From the NCBI GenBank assembly GCA_964036275.1, contig OZ038435.1, positions 20,632,059 to 20,696,058 of the forward strand: DNA of 64,000 bases. Reading direction: 5' to 3'. The notes under the pieces were generated by a model that saw only the letters and a program-made list of their open reading frames with translations, was not told the origin of the DNA and did no database searches. The number at the start of each line of letters is the position of its first letter. The stretch's first letter is position 1. The DNA is from Litoditis marina (lineage: Eukaryota; Nematoda; Chromadorea; Rhabditida; Rhabditidae). Below are positions 40,701-51,800 of this stretch, one piece after another. Position numbers and translations under genes: made by a program.

Positions 40701-41628
40701 TGAAGGAGTCGAAACTACAGACAAAGAAGTTTAGTAGATGAAGCAACTTAAGTGAATTTTTTCGTGGCCATTTTTAATGAACTGATCGTTTTACAAGTAC
40801 ATATATTCTTATTGCTTTCATTCATTCCAGACCTAAATTTGTCATTGCTTTTTCCTTTTCAGACCTTGGAAGGATTGTGCATGGACGACCTGTATGATAC
40901 AAAAAACGAGCTGTTTCAAAGAGCTAAACGCGCTAGAGAAAGGGTTAGTATCTTCTGAATGTCTTCTTTCGATACATCTGGAACTGAGCTGATTCTCGGA
41001 TACTCTGAACCATGACCGTGAAGAGACGTTGGAATTGAAGATCGGATACTGCGCACTGTAGAAATGAATGCAATTTTTCGAAGTTTTCATATTAGATTTG
41101 TAATAGTACACTTCTTAGAACTTCTTTTAAACGTTTAATTTCAAAGGCTCAATGTCTCATTGGGTCATTTGAAAGTCTAAATGTTCCAATGTCTTGTTTC
41201 AATGTTCCAATGTTCCGTTTCCATGCGTGGCTCGAGTTATAGAACGCGTGAGAAGCCGTTTATGGCAGAGATTGCGAGACGGTTGAAGGAGTGTGTAGAT
41301 GCTTGAGAGCGCCAGACAAATAAGTGTTAGAGACGCAGATGCGCAGAGCTAACACAATGCAGGACGTCGTTGTTGCTCGAGAAACTTGAGCAATCGGACA
41401 TTGGATTGAACATTGGGACTATGGAACGGTAATCTGATACAATGTTACATTAGCATGGAACATTGGGACGTTGGAATGGGACATTGTGACATTGAGGCCT
41501 TTTCATTCATTCCATGGAGTCGAGGTGCTCAAAATGTGTATGCCTTTCACGGTTCTTTCATTCCTGTTGTACCTTTTACTTTCTGACTAAAGCTTCATGT
41601 TTAGGCCTCACCACGACAACGAGATTGA
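28717..41628 (+). CDS. Gene A: multi-KH RNA-binding protein with amplified proline-rich exons
   Basis: Spliced gene with 26 coding exons: 28717-28747, 29058-29141, 29536-29658, 30378-30470, 30646-30717, 30942-31034, 31388-31453, 31864-31956, 32173-32265, 32485-32577, 32801-32893, 33174-33311, 33686-33794, 34062-34182, 35320-35402, 35762-35889, 36014-36140, 36514-36632, 36993-37095, 37525-37636, 37916-37998, 39061-39161, 39676-39778, 40480-40600, 40863-40943, 41605-41628. All junctions keep frame (about 828 residues). EPPPAYEDI (residues 16-24) is a WW-domain-type ligand. Residues 80-311 are low-complexity Pro/Ser exons; PSPPRR and PIPPPR fit the SH3 pattern PxxPxR. KH1 has GKKG (312-393), followed by a KH-like module (394-461), KH with GKEG (462-546), KH with GAGG (547-620), a KH-like module, a charged linker and a final KH-like module (754-828). 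It lacks the second KH/KH-like cassette of genes B and C. RNA binding is expected from the intact GXXG loops; targets are unknown. The last exon is short and could be read in another frame. Confidence 0.82.
29817..30060. mobile_element. CACTGAGAC-type MITE
   Basis: TATAGTCCTCGGCATGCC ... CTCAGTGGGAATGAAACGAA then CTATA. Inverted arms around GAGACCTCGGCAAAGTG / TGCCAAAGTCTC. In gene A intron 3. Confidence 0.75.
31840..32960 (+). repeat. Four tandem exon-plus-intron duplications in gene A
   Basis: Four copies of a 93-base exon (31864, 32173, 32485, 32801) with flanking intron, at spacings of 309, 312 and 316 bases. Each encodes ALPxKLxPxFDSSSTR followed by a CES motif. Copies 3 and 4 are nearly identical over exon and intron, so the array grew recently. 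All exon boundaries are phase 1. Confidence 0.9.
34205..34262. repeat. TGCGCAGCGC palindromic repeat
   Basis: GTGCGCAGCGCGAAGCGATG followed by CGCAGATTAGTTTTTGATCA. The same block in reverse occurs near 19930-19970 (AAAAACTAATCTGCGCAGCG). Confidence 0.5.
34277..34473 (-). mobile_element. tRNA-like SINE/MITE
   Basis: TATAGTAGGTGTCG end, GCCGGAATCGAACCTGC (B-box on the minus strand), ending GGCGACGACTATA. In gene A intron 14. Confidence 0.75.
34551..34785. mobile_element. CACTGAGAC-type MITE
   Basis: TATAGTTCACACCATTCC with CTACTGAGACTCCTACAGTA, and the inverse TACTGTAGGAGTCTCAGTAG ending GACTATAG. Second element in gene A intron 14. Confidence 0.75.
36174..36369 (-). mobile_element. tRNA-like SINE/MITE
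   Basis: CTATAGTGAGTGTCAAATTT, CGCCGGAATCGAACCTTCGA, ending TTGGCGACGACTATAG. In gene A intron 17. Confidence 0.8.
36638..36766. mobile_element. TTTAACATGTTTCACGTGAC-type MITE abutting a splice donor
   Basis: TATACTAGACG starts five bases into the intron after gene A's exon ending 36632, leaving only GTGAG of the donor outside. Inner GTGCACTTTGTCATTGCACG and GTTTAACATGTTTCACGTGA as in other copies. Confidence 0.75.
37446..37522. mobile_element. Half of a GGACGATTATGTGG MITE ending at a splice acceptor
   Basis: GGACGATTATGTGGATCG ... GAACTGCAATTGAAAAATGT then ACTGCAATTTCAG. The element breaks off exactly at the CAG that opens gene A's exon at 37525. Confidence 0.7.
37999..39060 (+). other. 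Gene A intron 21, no element recognised
   Basis: About 1.06 kb between exons. Contains a short GATGCACGATGCAGA / GAATGCACGATGCAGA duplication near 38115-38165 and nothing coding that can be supported. Confidence 0.5.
39183..39366. mobile_element. GGAGACCGGAG-type element, right end missing
   Basis: TTAAAGGAGACCGGAGAGCA, TTGGACGCGTTGCGTGTCGC, GTCACGTGGACTGATC, ending near AACAAAACCTCTGCTC. Related copies at 45581, 51250 and 51794. In gene A intron 22. Confidence 0.65.
39490..39660 (+). repeat. Purine-rich GA tract in gene A intron 22
   Basis: GAGAGAGAGAGAC and AAAGAGAAGG stretches. The equivalent intron of gene B has a similar tract (52740-52890), so it predates the A/B duplication or is constrained. 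Confidence 0.7.
39845..39967. mobile_element. GGACGATTATGTGG palindromic MITE
   Basis: TTAAAGTAGGACGATAATGT ... CACATAATCGTCCTCCTTTA. TTAA at the left end and TTTAA at the right. In gene A intron 23. Confidence 0.8.
40149..40345. mobile_element. GGCGACTATA-type MITE
   Basis: TATAGGATTTGTCAAACCGT ... AAAATGGCGACTATA. Gene B has a copy of the same family in the same intron but in reverse orientation (53300-53497), so the two insertions are independent. Confidence 0.75.
41130..41510. repeat. Foldback with ATTGGGACATTGG-type arms, last intron of gene A
   Basis: Left arm of CAATGTTCCAATGTCTTG-like units (41150-41225), a core with GCGTGGCTCGAGTTATAGAA and GTGTTAGAGACGCAGATG, right arm of GGACATTGGATTGAACATTG-like units to 41500. 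Gene B's last intron holds the matching structure. Confidence 0.65.
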
Positions 41629-42158
41629 TGAAGATCGTCGTTCTGCCACCACTTTGATCTTATTCAATATTTCTACCGCATGGTTCAAAAAAACAATAAA
41701 TTTTAATATTGACAATAGCAGTTCATGTGTTGTCAATTGTGGAGTTTGTTTTGTTATCAACAAAGCCCTTCTCTTCCCTTGTGTTTATCCAGGCTGAAAA
41801 GAGCTTTCAGGTAACATATACATACTTGTATCTACGTGTATTTTTTCAATTTATGTGTTTTTTCGTTCAACCTACTGATCAACTCAGAAGAAAAAAGATC
41901 ACCGAGGCTCCTACAACATGGACTGTTCACCATAAAGCACATGAATTCTCCAACATAATGCGCTCAGTTTTTGTTCACAGTTTTGCAGACGTTTGTTTCG
42001 AGAAATTTGTTTCAGGACAAGTGTTTTCAAGTGTTTGGACCTGTTTTCTACTTTTTGTGATGTAATTTTCATTTCCTAACTAATCTTTGCTGTCTTAACA
42101 CTCGTTTTTTATACTAATATGTTTTCATCTTTTTCAAAATAGCACGCCTTGCTTGTTT
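41629..42158 (+). other. Gene A 3' flank and A-B spacer
   Basis: After the AATAAA at 41695 no gene is recognised. A block near 41778-41815 (TTTATCCAGGCTGA, then TTTCAGGTAAC) is repeated after gene B at 54823-54860, showing that the 3' flank was duplicated with the gene. Confidence 0.5.
41695..41700 (+). terminator. Polyadenylation signal, gene A
   Basis: AATAAA 67 bases after the predicted stop codon of gene A. Confidence 0.5.
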
Positions 42159-42292
42159 ATCTCAAAAAATAGGACATAGCTCTGCCTTGTTTACGATGAC
42201 GTCGTCGGCCAACAGTATTTTTGTGGTGGTCGCCGATAAGAAAGGCGACTGTCAATTGCTTCAGCCTATCTTTCCCGAAAACGCCGTTTGGG
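42159..42292 (+). promoter_or_regulatory. Conserved promoter/leader-exon block upstream of gene B
   Basis: Homologue of the gene A block. The CRE-like site is TGACGTCG (42197-42204), one mismatch from the palindrome. CCGATAAGAAAGGCGAC is kept, and the leader ends at GTTTGGG before GTAAGT (42293). The following intron would run to the acceptor at 42855-42856. Confidence 0.5.
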
Positions 42293-42854
42293 GTAAGTGG
42301 AGAACTAAATACTTTTTACAACGGATATTTCGAGAAACTGTCCTTTCACCACTTGTTCTTATTAAGCGGTAGACTAAGGCGCTATCTTTCCCAAACTTTC
42401 AATTACGGTGAAGTGTTACGCCTGCTCTGAAAGCTGATATTTTTCAATATACCTATGAAACGCTTGTAATTGTGTTGACAGTACCTGATAGTGAAAGTTC
42501 TTCGATATCATGAGATTCCCCGGTCTCAACGGTTTTGTGAGAGAATATATGTACACACGTACACGTATACGTGATACACTGTTATTGTAGTACACGTGAT
42601 GACAATTCCTGCTCAGAATAAGGTCACGGAGTTTTTCATGGAAACCCGAGAACTATCACTATCCAGGATTCATAACCAATATGTTAAATAGAAGCATTAA
42701 TAGCATATACGTAGTTTGTTTGATCGCGTTTTTTGGACTGGCTTGGTGGCGATGCTATTTATTGATAACATTCATGGTATCTATTGATCTCTTCCAGTAC
42801 TTGAGCATCTTTCTGAAGATAACCAGCAACTTCTCGGAGTAATAGCCACATTAC

Positions 42855-42880
42855 AGAATAGAGGTTGAAGAGCTGTGTTA
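42855..42880 (+). other. Splice acceptor and 24-base 5' UTR before gene B start
   Basis: CATTACAG followed by 24 bases and the ATG, in the same position and with the same flanking sequence (ATAGAGGTTGAAG) as in genes A and C. Confidence 0.5.
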
Positions 42881-45800
42881 ATGGAAGGTCAAGGGATAAA
42901 TGAACGAGGTCAGACGACATTCCTTTGTTCAAGGGGGGGGGGGGGGGGCTGCACTGAATGCCCAATTTGGCTAACGGCGTTAGCCGAAAAGGGACGAGTA
43001 TCAGAGAAGTGCGCGCAATGAATATTCATTTACTCAAAATCATCTTCTGCGTCTTCGACAGTGAGCAAAACAGTGGAATTTTGAAAATAGAACTTTGAAT
43101 TGGGAATTCCAGTAAGAAATTATATCGAACTGCCTTAGTTTGATAGTTTATTTGAAAATTCATTGAAGTCAACCTCTAAAGATATGCAAGTAAGAAAGTG
43201 CATTTCTCACCCGTGTAGGTGAAATATTCTGCAATACACAATTTTTGTTTGAGTTTCAAGTTGAATCCCAGTGTTTATAATGTTGGTCAACTGCAAAGTC
43301 ACGTGATGCATGTTAAACACGGCACAAATCACAAACGTGCTACAGAAAAGTGGGCGATGCCTCAGTGCTAACTTTACGTGACTATTCAATTTCCTTCTAT
43401 TATAACAAATTTTATGCGGTGAAGAAATAGGAGTGTGTTTCTCACGTACACATCTGCTAATGCCAAGTTAGTAATGTTTTTAGCGCTGGCCCGGCCGATT
43501 GTTTGTCGTCAGCACAACGATTAATAATAATATAATGAGATTTATTGCGCACAAATTCATTCAGCAGATTCAGAATTCGGTTAAGTTTTTCACCAAATCG
43601 CGGGTTGATGTTGTCTTGATAGTTAATTCGCAGTGATCATAATAAATATTATACGTCAAATAATCTTGTATAATATACTATGTTTTGGGTAGAGGACGGC
43701 ACCATAATCAGTAGAGCGATCGACCGAGCCGGGCAGATAGAGAGGCCCGAATGACTAATGAGGCAATTCGTTTATACTGTTTTGACTTTTCAATTTTTTC
43801 GACTTCACAACTAGTACTGACAAAATATAATATGTACAGCACAACTGTCAAAATGTTTGTTTTTCAGACTATGTTTATATGCAACCTCCTCCGGCCTACG
43901 ATGACGTAACTAACGGACAACGTACAGCTGCACGCACGGTACCGAAAGGTACCAAACAATTTCTGGCTGTGTTTGAATTTGTGTCTCTTTTCACCACCTT
44001 TTCATATACCTTTCTTCTCAAATCTTGACGGAGTAGCAGTTTTAAGTGCGTTTGCTAGATCATCCTGACATTTTTCACGCGAAGTAGTTCGTCAAACGGT
44101 GTACGCATCGTTAGATGAAAATGCCAATGATGCCTGGCATTTTCATCTCACGATGCGTCTACCGTTTGACGAACTTCTTCGCGTGAAGAGTATCCTGAGT
44201 ACCTGTGCTGAAAGACCCCGGCACCTTCATCCCATCCTGTGTCTGCTCAATATTACGCTATTCATCTTCTCTTACATCCCGCCGAATTGAAAAAGACTAG
44301 GGCAGAACGAGAGAAGCAGGCCGGGATGAAAATGCCGAGATCTTCTAGCATACGTACTCTGAACTGGACAACTTCCAAAATCTATAGTTGTTCATCGTCT
44401 AGGAAAGAAGAACCGAACATTGTCAAGTCAATTCTGGGGCGATAACACAACTGCACAAACGCTCTCCAAACAACAAATGGAATCAACATAGTTTTATATT
44501 TGAGCATTACTTGATTGAACGTATTTCATTACAGAAAACTATAGTACGTGTGGTAACACCACTGCGACACTTTCTATTCCCACCAAGGTGGTTGGAATTG
44601 TCAATGGAACGAAGGGAAATGTTAAGGAACAACTACAGTGCAGCACAGGCACCAGCATTCAACTCTTTGGAAATGGTAAGCCGTAGAAAGTACCTCATTC
44701 CCAATGCAGCTGTAAAATTACCTCATTTACAATACAAAAATCTGAATTTTTACTTGATTAGATGTTTTCAATTATCCTTCTCATTTCGAAACATGATGCG
44801 AACCCCCACAGTAATCAGGTTGAACCTATGTGTGTATTCTGAAATATAGTTAAGCGTAGACTTTCTCAGGTCAGTTGGATATTCAATAGAGAATAACGGC
44901 CTTCTGTGCTATCAACGTCAAACCCTTCTTGAATGGTTTTAGTACAATCTTAAATAGTTCATTCCAAACAGTGCGCGAACTGGCGGCGAATGAACACATA
45001 ATTGGTTCTAATGATGGAACCACTACTTTATTTTGAAAAATGTTGTTTCAGAAACAAATTCAACCACCACCGAAATCAGGATAAACGGTAGTTCGAGGGG
45101 AGTCGCGGATGCCGAGGATTACATAATTCGTCTGTTGAAAACTGCCAGACAGTTGCAAGAGTAAGTAGTCAGCTAATGTGGTTACTCTGCACTGTATTTT
45201 TGTTTTATTCTATCCAATTTTCCCACGTAAAGCAGAGTTTGTCACTAATTTGCATTTTATCGTATCAACTCCGAGGCAACTGCGAATAAATCACGCTGGG
45301 GAATCAAGTTAACTTTGCAAAAACCGATTAATAACCGAATAAATATCAGAAAAGTTCGAATGTATTCAATATTTCTATTATTCAAAAGAATTTCTCTACA
45401 AGTAAAGAAACACTGTCATCGACACATCAACTAAGTTTCAGATACGAATCTCAAAACATCGACAGTACATTTCTACCTACAGTCGCGAGCTGGGATGAAC
45501 CAAAAATAATTCAATTCTTCAAAGACACTACGGTGTTCTTTGAAGTACGTGATGGCGTCCTGGTTAGTCCATTTTATATTTTAAAAGAGACCGGAGAGCA
45601 ACATGGTTTCTCGTAAAGCTGCTGTATTCTACTTATGATTGGACGCGTTGCGTGTACGAGTTATTTGTGCGCTCTGATCTCAATACACTTAAATGCAGCC
45701 CGAAACAAAACCTCTGCTCAAGTTGTATTCCGGTCTCCTTTAACTCAATGACCCTGCTCAAGTTGTGTTCCGGTTATTTTTAACTCAATGACCCCGTATA

Positions 45801-48800
45801 CATGGGGTGCTTCAAGAACCTCAAAAATATAGTTGACTTTCGCACACTATGGATGCATAAGTGTTTTTGTTGACAACTCATTGAAGAAGGACGATTTTGT
45901 GGTCCAGTCGCAACGATTCAGTCCTTCAAACTGCAATACATTTTTCAATTGCAGTTCAAAGGACCGTTGACACGAGATTGGTCCACATAATCGATCTTCT
46001 TTAAAAAACAAGCGCTAATCTCAACGCATGTATATCTATACGGGGTATGCTCGGACAATTCTACGACCCGGCCGCGATCTCAGACGCGGCCGGGTCGGTA
46101 AGACAGTATATGTTTTGAGGAGACGCAGGCTGTTGTGGCGCCGTGTTATCCCGCTATGTTTGTAGTTTGATCTCCATTGTATCCGATCAATATTTGTAAA
46201 CTGTACCGTATGGCCTAATCGAACTGAAACGAAGATTCGGTCGAGCTCTGTCCCTATCTATATGTGTAATTCAACGATTTCAGTTCCTGCAAGGTTTTTC
46301 TGAAGAAGATGTAGATAATGCCGAGAGAAAAATGTACGAAATGCTCACCCACGCGCAAGGAAACACGTGAGTACATTGTAATAACCACCCAGAATGTGGA
46401 TTGTGTTTTCATTGTTCATGTAAGCTAACTATTCATTGTTTGGTTATCGGTTAAGTTTTCAGGAGTTTGGAGTTAAAAATTCCCACCTCTCAAGGAGGTA
46501 TCATCGTAGGCCACCAATATACTCTGGTTAAAAAGTTGATGGAACAAACTTGGGCCAAAATAGAACTTATCCCACTAGGTAAGTCGGAATTGCAAGAAAA
46601 CCGACAGAAACATATATACCTTTTGCCGTCACTTGATTGTGTCTCTCTGAGCCGTGTTGGTTTTTCTGAGAAAACAGAGTAACGCCATGTCCGTAAATCG
46701 TATGTTAATTACTCAATTATTATCGGGTTGAAGGTTTCAGTCGACGACCAGACTAGTAAAAACATCGAAATTGTACTTTGTTGTTTGCAACGTTCAAACT
46801 CGACTCGTCTCGAAAAACTAGAAGTTTCTCGAGTCGAGTCGAACTGAAACCCGAAAACTCGAAACTTCCCAAAACACGAAATTCGGAGAACTCGATAACT
46901 CGAAATTTTGAACTCGATGAACAATTCTAGTACGCAGGTCTCGAAACTACAATTCGCATAACCGGATCCCCACCCTGTGTAGCTGACGCCGCCGTAGAAG
47001 TTATCAGAAGACTACAACTGTCGAACAAACTATTAGAGTGAGTTGATAATTATAATAACAACGATAATAATAGTGAGGTTCATCAATATTTTCTGTAACA
47101 CTGATTGTCTACAAATCTCAGCGAAAGACGCCACTGGAGCTCGTTTCGATTGATGATAGGCATGATATTTCGGTGTCCTTCTCAGAGGGTTGGGTCATCA
47201 TTATTAATTAAACCTCCCTGAAGACATTAAAACACTATCTTCATTCTCAGAAAAAAATGCATCACGTAATGAGGTTTTTTCTGCCTTGTCGTTTGGCAAG
47301 CCAAAATATGATCATCTCACACACATCTCGAGGATATGTATTATGTTTTATACATTTTGAACATAACATTTTGGAGGGAATACTTTATAATCAAACTCAC
47401 GGACGGAAAACTTTGATGATTTTGATTTTTGATTTTTTGATGAAACCTTGGTTCTAATGATTATGTATGTTCACCTGTCAAGGAAGGTCTGTGACTCTGC
47501 CCAACCCGTAGTGGCTATGGTCAACAAATGGACATCACCTGAATTTGTTAATTTTTACGTCCAGTTTGGATCTTTCTTGCGATGTTCTGGAACCACGTTG
47601 GTGAGTTATTTTTGGGATGATTCAAAAAAAAATATCTGACTGTGAGCAATGGAAACACCTTAAATGTAGTTGTTTTCCTTGAACAGCGTGCACATCAGAT
47701 ATAAAATGGTTACAAACCTGAAAAACATTCAAGGTTTCCCGTTCGTATGTTCAATTATGAATGTTTTCCTTCCAAAACTTTGTGTTCAGAATGTATAAAA
47801 TATGAGTGTCAATCAAATGAACACATAACGTCACTCGAGTGGTACAACATTTTTCTATAATTCTATTCAGATTTTGAGAGCTTTCTCCAGTGGAGACTTA
47901 GAACGGGCAGAAGTCTATTTGAGAGGTCTCGCTAACGAGTTTTACAATGGTGTTTCAGAGAGGTATATGTTCTCCATTTTCACCATAAGATCATTAGAGC
48001 TGTCAGCTGTGTGAAAGTGGCACAAATCATGTTATTTTTGATAAAAAGTCAGCATCGCTTAAGTCCTTTAAACCGCAATACATCTTCCGATGGCAGTTTA
48101 AAGGACCTTTGAAACAGGATCGGTCCACATTATCGTCCTTCTTCAATCTCGGTGGAGTATCGAGTGTCGCAAACAGCGCGCAAAACGAGAGACATAGAAT
48201 GGTGTTGGGACTGTGAATGTTTATCAAATTCAACATTTAGTTTCTCACTAATAAGTGTCAGAAAATTTTATGTTCGGGAGAGTTTAGAGTTTTAGCTTTC
48301 GGGAAAACTCGCAAATTTCCGAGTGGAGACGAGTTTCGTGCTCGAGTTCAACAACTCTAGTCGCAATTTGATATCACAACTCGTAGAGGCAAAACGTATC
48401 ACTTTCTATACTCTTTTTTCTATTATTCACCCAGTTTTTATCACTTTTCTTGAGCTTACCTCTATTTGGCCCTCAATTTCCGCACTAAATTTTTGAAAAC
48501 TTTCTTCAGAAAAAAGCACCTCCGTTCTCGAGATATATGTTCCGGACTCTTTGATTGGATTGATTATTGGAAAAGCGAGAGCAAACGTCATTAGAATGCA
48601 AGAAGCAACCGGAGCCAAAGTTTCTATTCCGAAAGAACGTGAGTTCATTTGTTTTGAATAGGAGAATTGAAAGTTGCATTCTGAAAATCCTGTACCTTTC
48701 CTGCAAAACTTGTGGAGACAAAAAAGATGCCACGTTGAAAATGAGAGACCGCACAAAATATGCTTTTTTTTGTGTTGTGTTTATTGTTTATTTGATTCTT

Positions 48801-51800
48801 AGACTTTTTCGTAACTATGCAATTCATTGGCAGCACAGTGAACTGAGATTACTTCGTGAATACTCGATCATCTTCCTGATGTTATTTTCAATAGGCGACG
48901 GTAGCGGACAGACAAAAGTGAGTTTAGAAGGAAGCGAAGAAGGTATTTTGGCCGCAAAAACAGAAATTGACCAGCTCAACTCCTGGGCTCAACAGAAGGA
49001 ACTACTATATACTCTGCCAGAGTGAGTTTCACAACTAGTCAAGCACATATGCACATATGCTGGAGTATCTCAACACAGCGAGCCCGTCAGTCTGCGTCAT
49101 TTGAATTTCCTCCCTAGTTTGTGAGAACTAGAGGCTAAATTCAGAAAAAAAACCAGATAGGTTAATTAAAACAAATTTGACTAGTATAAAATTAATACAC
49201 ACATCCATAAATGAACTAAAAGTAAAAAAATACTATTTATGAAGTTAATTATTGACTGAATTTTAAAGAAAATACATTGTTCCGGCCTCATTACCTTTTT
49301 TACGCTTGAGAAAATGCTGTCTGACACTCACTTTTCCCTAAGCATTCTTTAACCTATTCGTTTCATGATAACAACATTTAAATTCAGGAACGAAAAGCTG
49401 ATAAGAATTCCCAGTTCGCTAAGTGGACTGATTGTGGGCAGCGGAAGAAAAACAATTAACTTCATGATAGAAAAATCGGGAGCTGGGATTGAGTTGAAAC
49501 TTGATGACGGTGAGTAATTTCTGCTCGATTGAATGGGGGTGAAATAGGAGGGGGGGGGGGGGTGTCTACCCCGATACACCTAAAATCAAAAGCATCATTT
49601 TGGCCAGACAGAGGCCTTGGCGAGTGGGTTTTTAAGCTCAAACACGTTAAGCTACCACCTGTAGCTCAAATTAAAAAGGTATTGCCGCTCTGCCCCTTAG
49701 GGGTCCTAGTTTTTCATGATTCGTGTTTGTTCATGAATAAACAATTATATAAAACATCAAAAGAAAGTTCTAAGTGTCATGGATAGTTTATTCGAATAAA
49801 TGATGATTATTGAAATTCGGAGAAGAACAATTAGTACAGTTTTTCATAGGAGACATCCGCTCAATGTGTTCAAGCTTAATCGTCATCCACGTCCTTGGTT
49901 GGCTGCCAGAACTCTCGGAAAGAGAGCGCAGACCACGAGAGCGCGGGGGAGTCTGTGCCTGTTTCCAATACAAAATGCGCGCTCGTTAAAACCTATCTAG
50001 AAGGTTATTGTGCCAGCTTGATAGAAAACAAAGTTATAGTGTTAGGTGAACGATTACGGCAAATCTATGATGTCAAAATTAGAGCGTGCAGTTTGTAAAA
50101 TGTTCTGCAGCCTATTAGATGTATCGATTTGATGAAAAAGTCGGGACATACACCAGTTCGTCAATTGAAGCTAAATATTCCTCTTTTTCCAATTCACAAA
50201 TATAATATTGCTACAAATAGAAAAAACATTGCGCTTAAACTCAGTTCTGTTAACAGATCCTGAAACTACTATTATCCGGATTTCTGGCGATCCGGCCAAT
50301 ATTGCCGAAGCGGAACGACGAATTTATCACAAGTTGAAATGGATCCCAGAGCTGAAACAGTAGGTGTCATGTTCAGAAAACAATAAATTCTGGTAATAAC
50401 AAACAAGCAAAGTGTAAATTTCATCTAATCGCTGTGAACAGCACCGCTTTCATACAGACAGTTCTCCGCCAATTGGCCGGCCTCATTTGTAGCGGCCTCG
50501 AGAAAAGAGTGTGCAGATCAAAGAGACGCAGACTTCTGTGACCTCATTTACCTGCAGGCTTTCTCACGTGTGCAGCTGACCAATCTCGAAAAGTGGGGCC
50601 AATGATTCTGAGTTGATCATTCATTATTACTATCTTTGTAAAGAAAATGGCGACCACATTTACATAAATCGACTGCAATGTTGATCACGAATGTGTCTCT
50701 TGAAAACGAAACAGGAAAAACAAATCATATCTCGTAACGTTTAGTGATGACGTGAGGGATTTCTGATTATATACAAATAGCTCTAGAATAGCTTGCGTGT
50801 TATGGGGTTTGATCTGCCTAAAACCATCCTATACAGTGTATATTGTCCCTCTGTTTCCGTAATTCGATGTTGTGGATTTTATTCAATTTCGTAAATAGTT
50901 ACGTGTATTAAGTTCAAACTACAGCGCTAATCCATTAGATGAGAGCACATACATTCTAATTATAATTACATGCAACAAAATAGAGAATTGAAAAGTAGCT
51001 AATAATTTTGGCGGTTCCTTAAATTTCATTAAAGAGACCTTTCAAGACTTTTTCTCTGGAAACTTTCATAAGATCGCGGGGTTTGCTATGAGAAAAGATC
51101 AACCTATCGTTGTAATCTGATTTCGAGACACGCCATAATTCACAATTTTCGATCGGACAAAATGAGATCCTTTAAAGAAAGCGAACGGTGTAAATCGCAC
51201 AGACTTTCCTTAGAATAGGAATAACCGACCGCGCCTATGAATGAGGTCTTGAAGGAGACCGGAGTACATATGCTAGAAGATCCCGACATCTTCATCCCAT
51301 TCTGCGTCTTCTCAAACACAAGCTATTTCTCTGCTCTTACATCCCGCCGGGATGTAAGAGACAAGAAATAGTGAGGCAGAGCGAGAGACGCAGAATGGGA
51401 TAGAGGTGTCGGGATCTTCTAGCATACGTTCTCAGAACACAACCCTAAATGTCACAAAGCTGCTGTATCGTACTTCTAATTACACTATTTGCGTGTCGCG
51501 CGGCATTGTCATGTGAATGTCACGTGGACTGATCAAACTAATATACAAGTTATTGGTGCTCTCTGATCTCAATACAGTTTGAAGCAGCTCGAAACGAAAC
51601 CTTCGTTCAAGTTGTGATTTTGTTTTTAATTTCAGGTTGCCCTGTCACTCAATACCGGCGGCAGCCCTGTCGGAATGGCGTCTCGCGGAAATTGTTGAAT
51701 TTTTCTCAAGAACCGGATGTTTCTTGGAAGTGACGAGCACTGATGTGGTAAATGAATTGAATTTTCCGTGATGTTCTCCGAAAAAGTCTAACAATGATCA

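Noticed and set aside
41603..41680. Alternative frame PHHDNEIDEDRRS for gene A's last exon, similar to gene B's PRRNTDINEDR
   Set aside because: The splice donor AGG/GTTAGT is phase 0 in both genes and leads to a short tail ending in TGA; no donor supports the other frame. Kept as a residual doubt.
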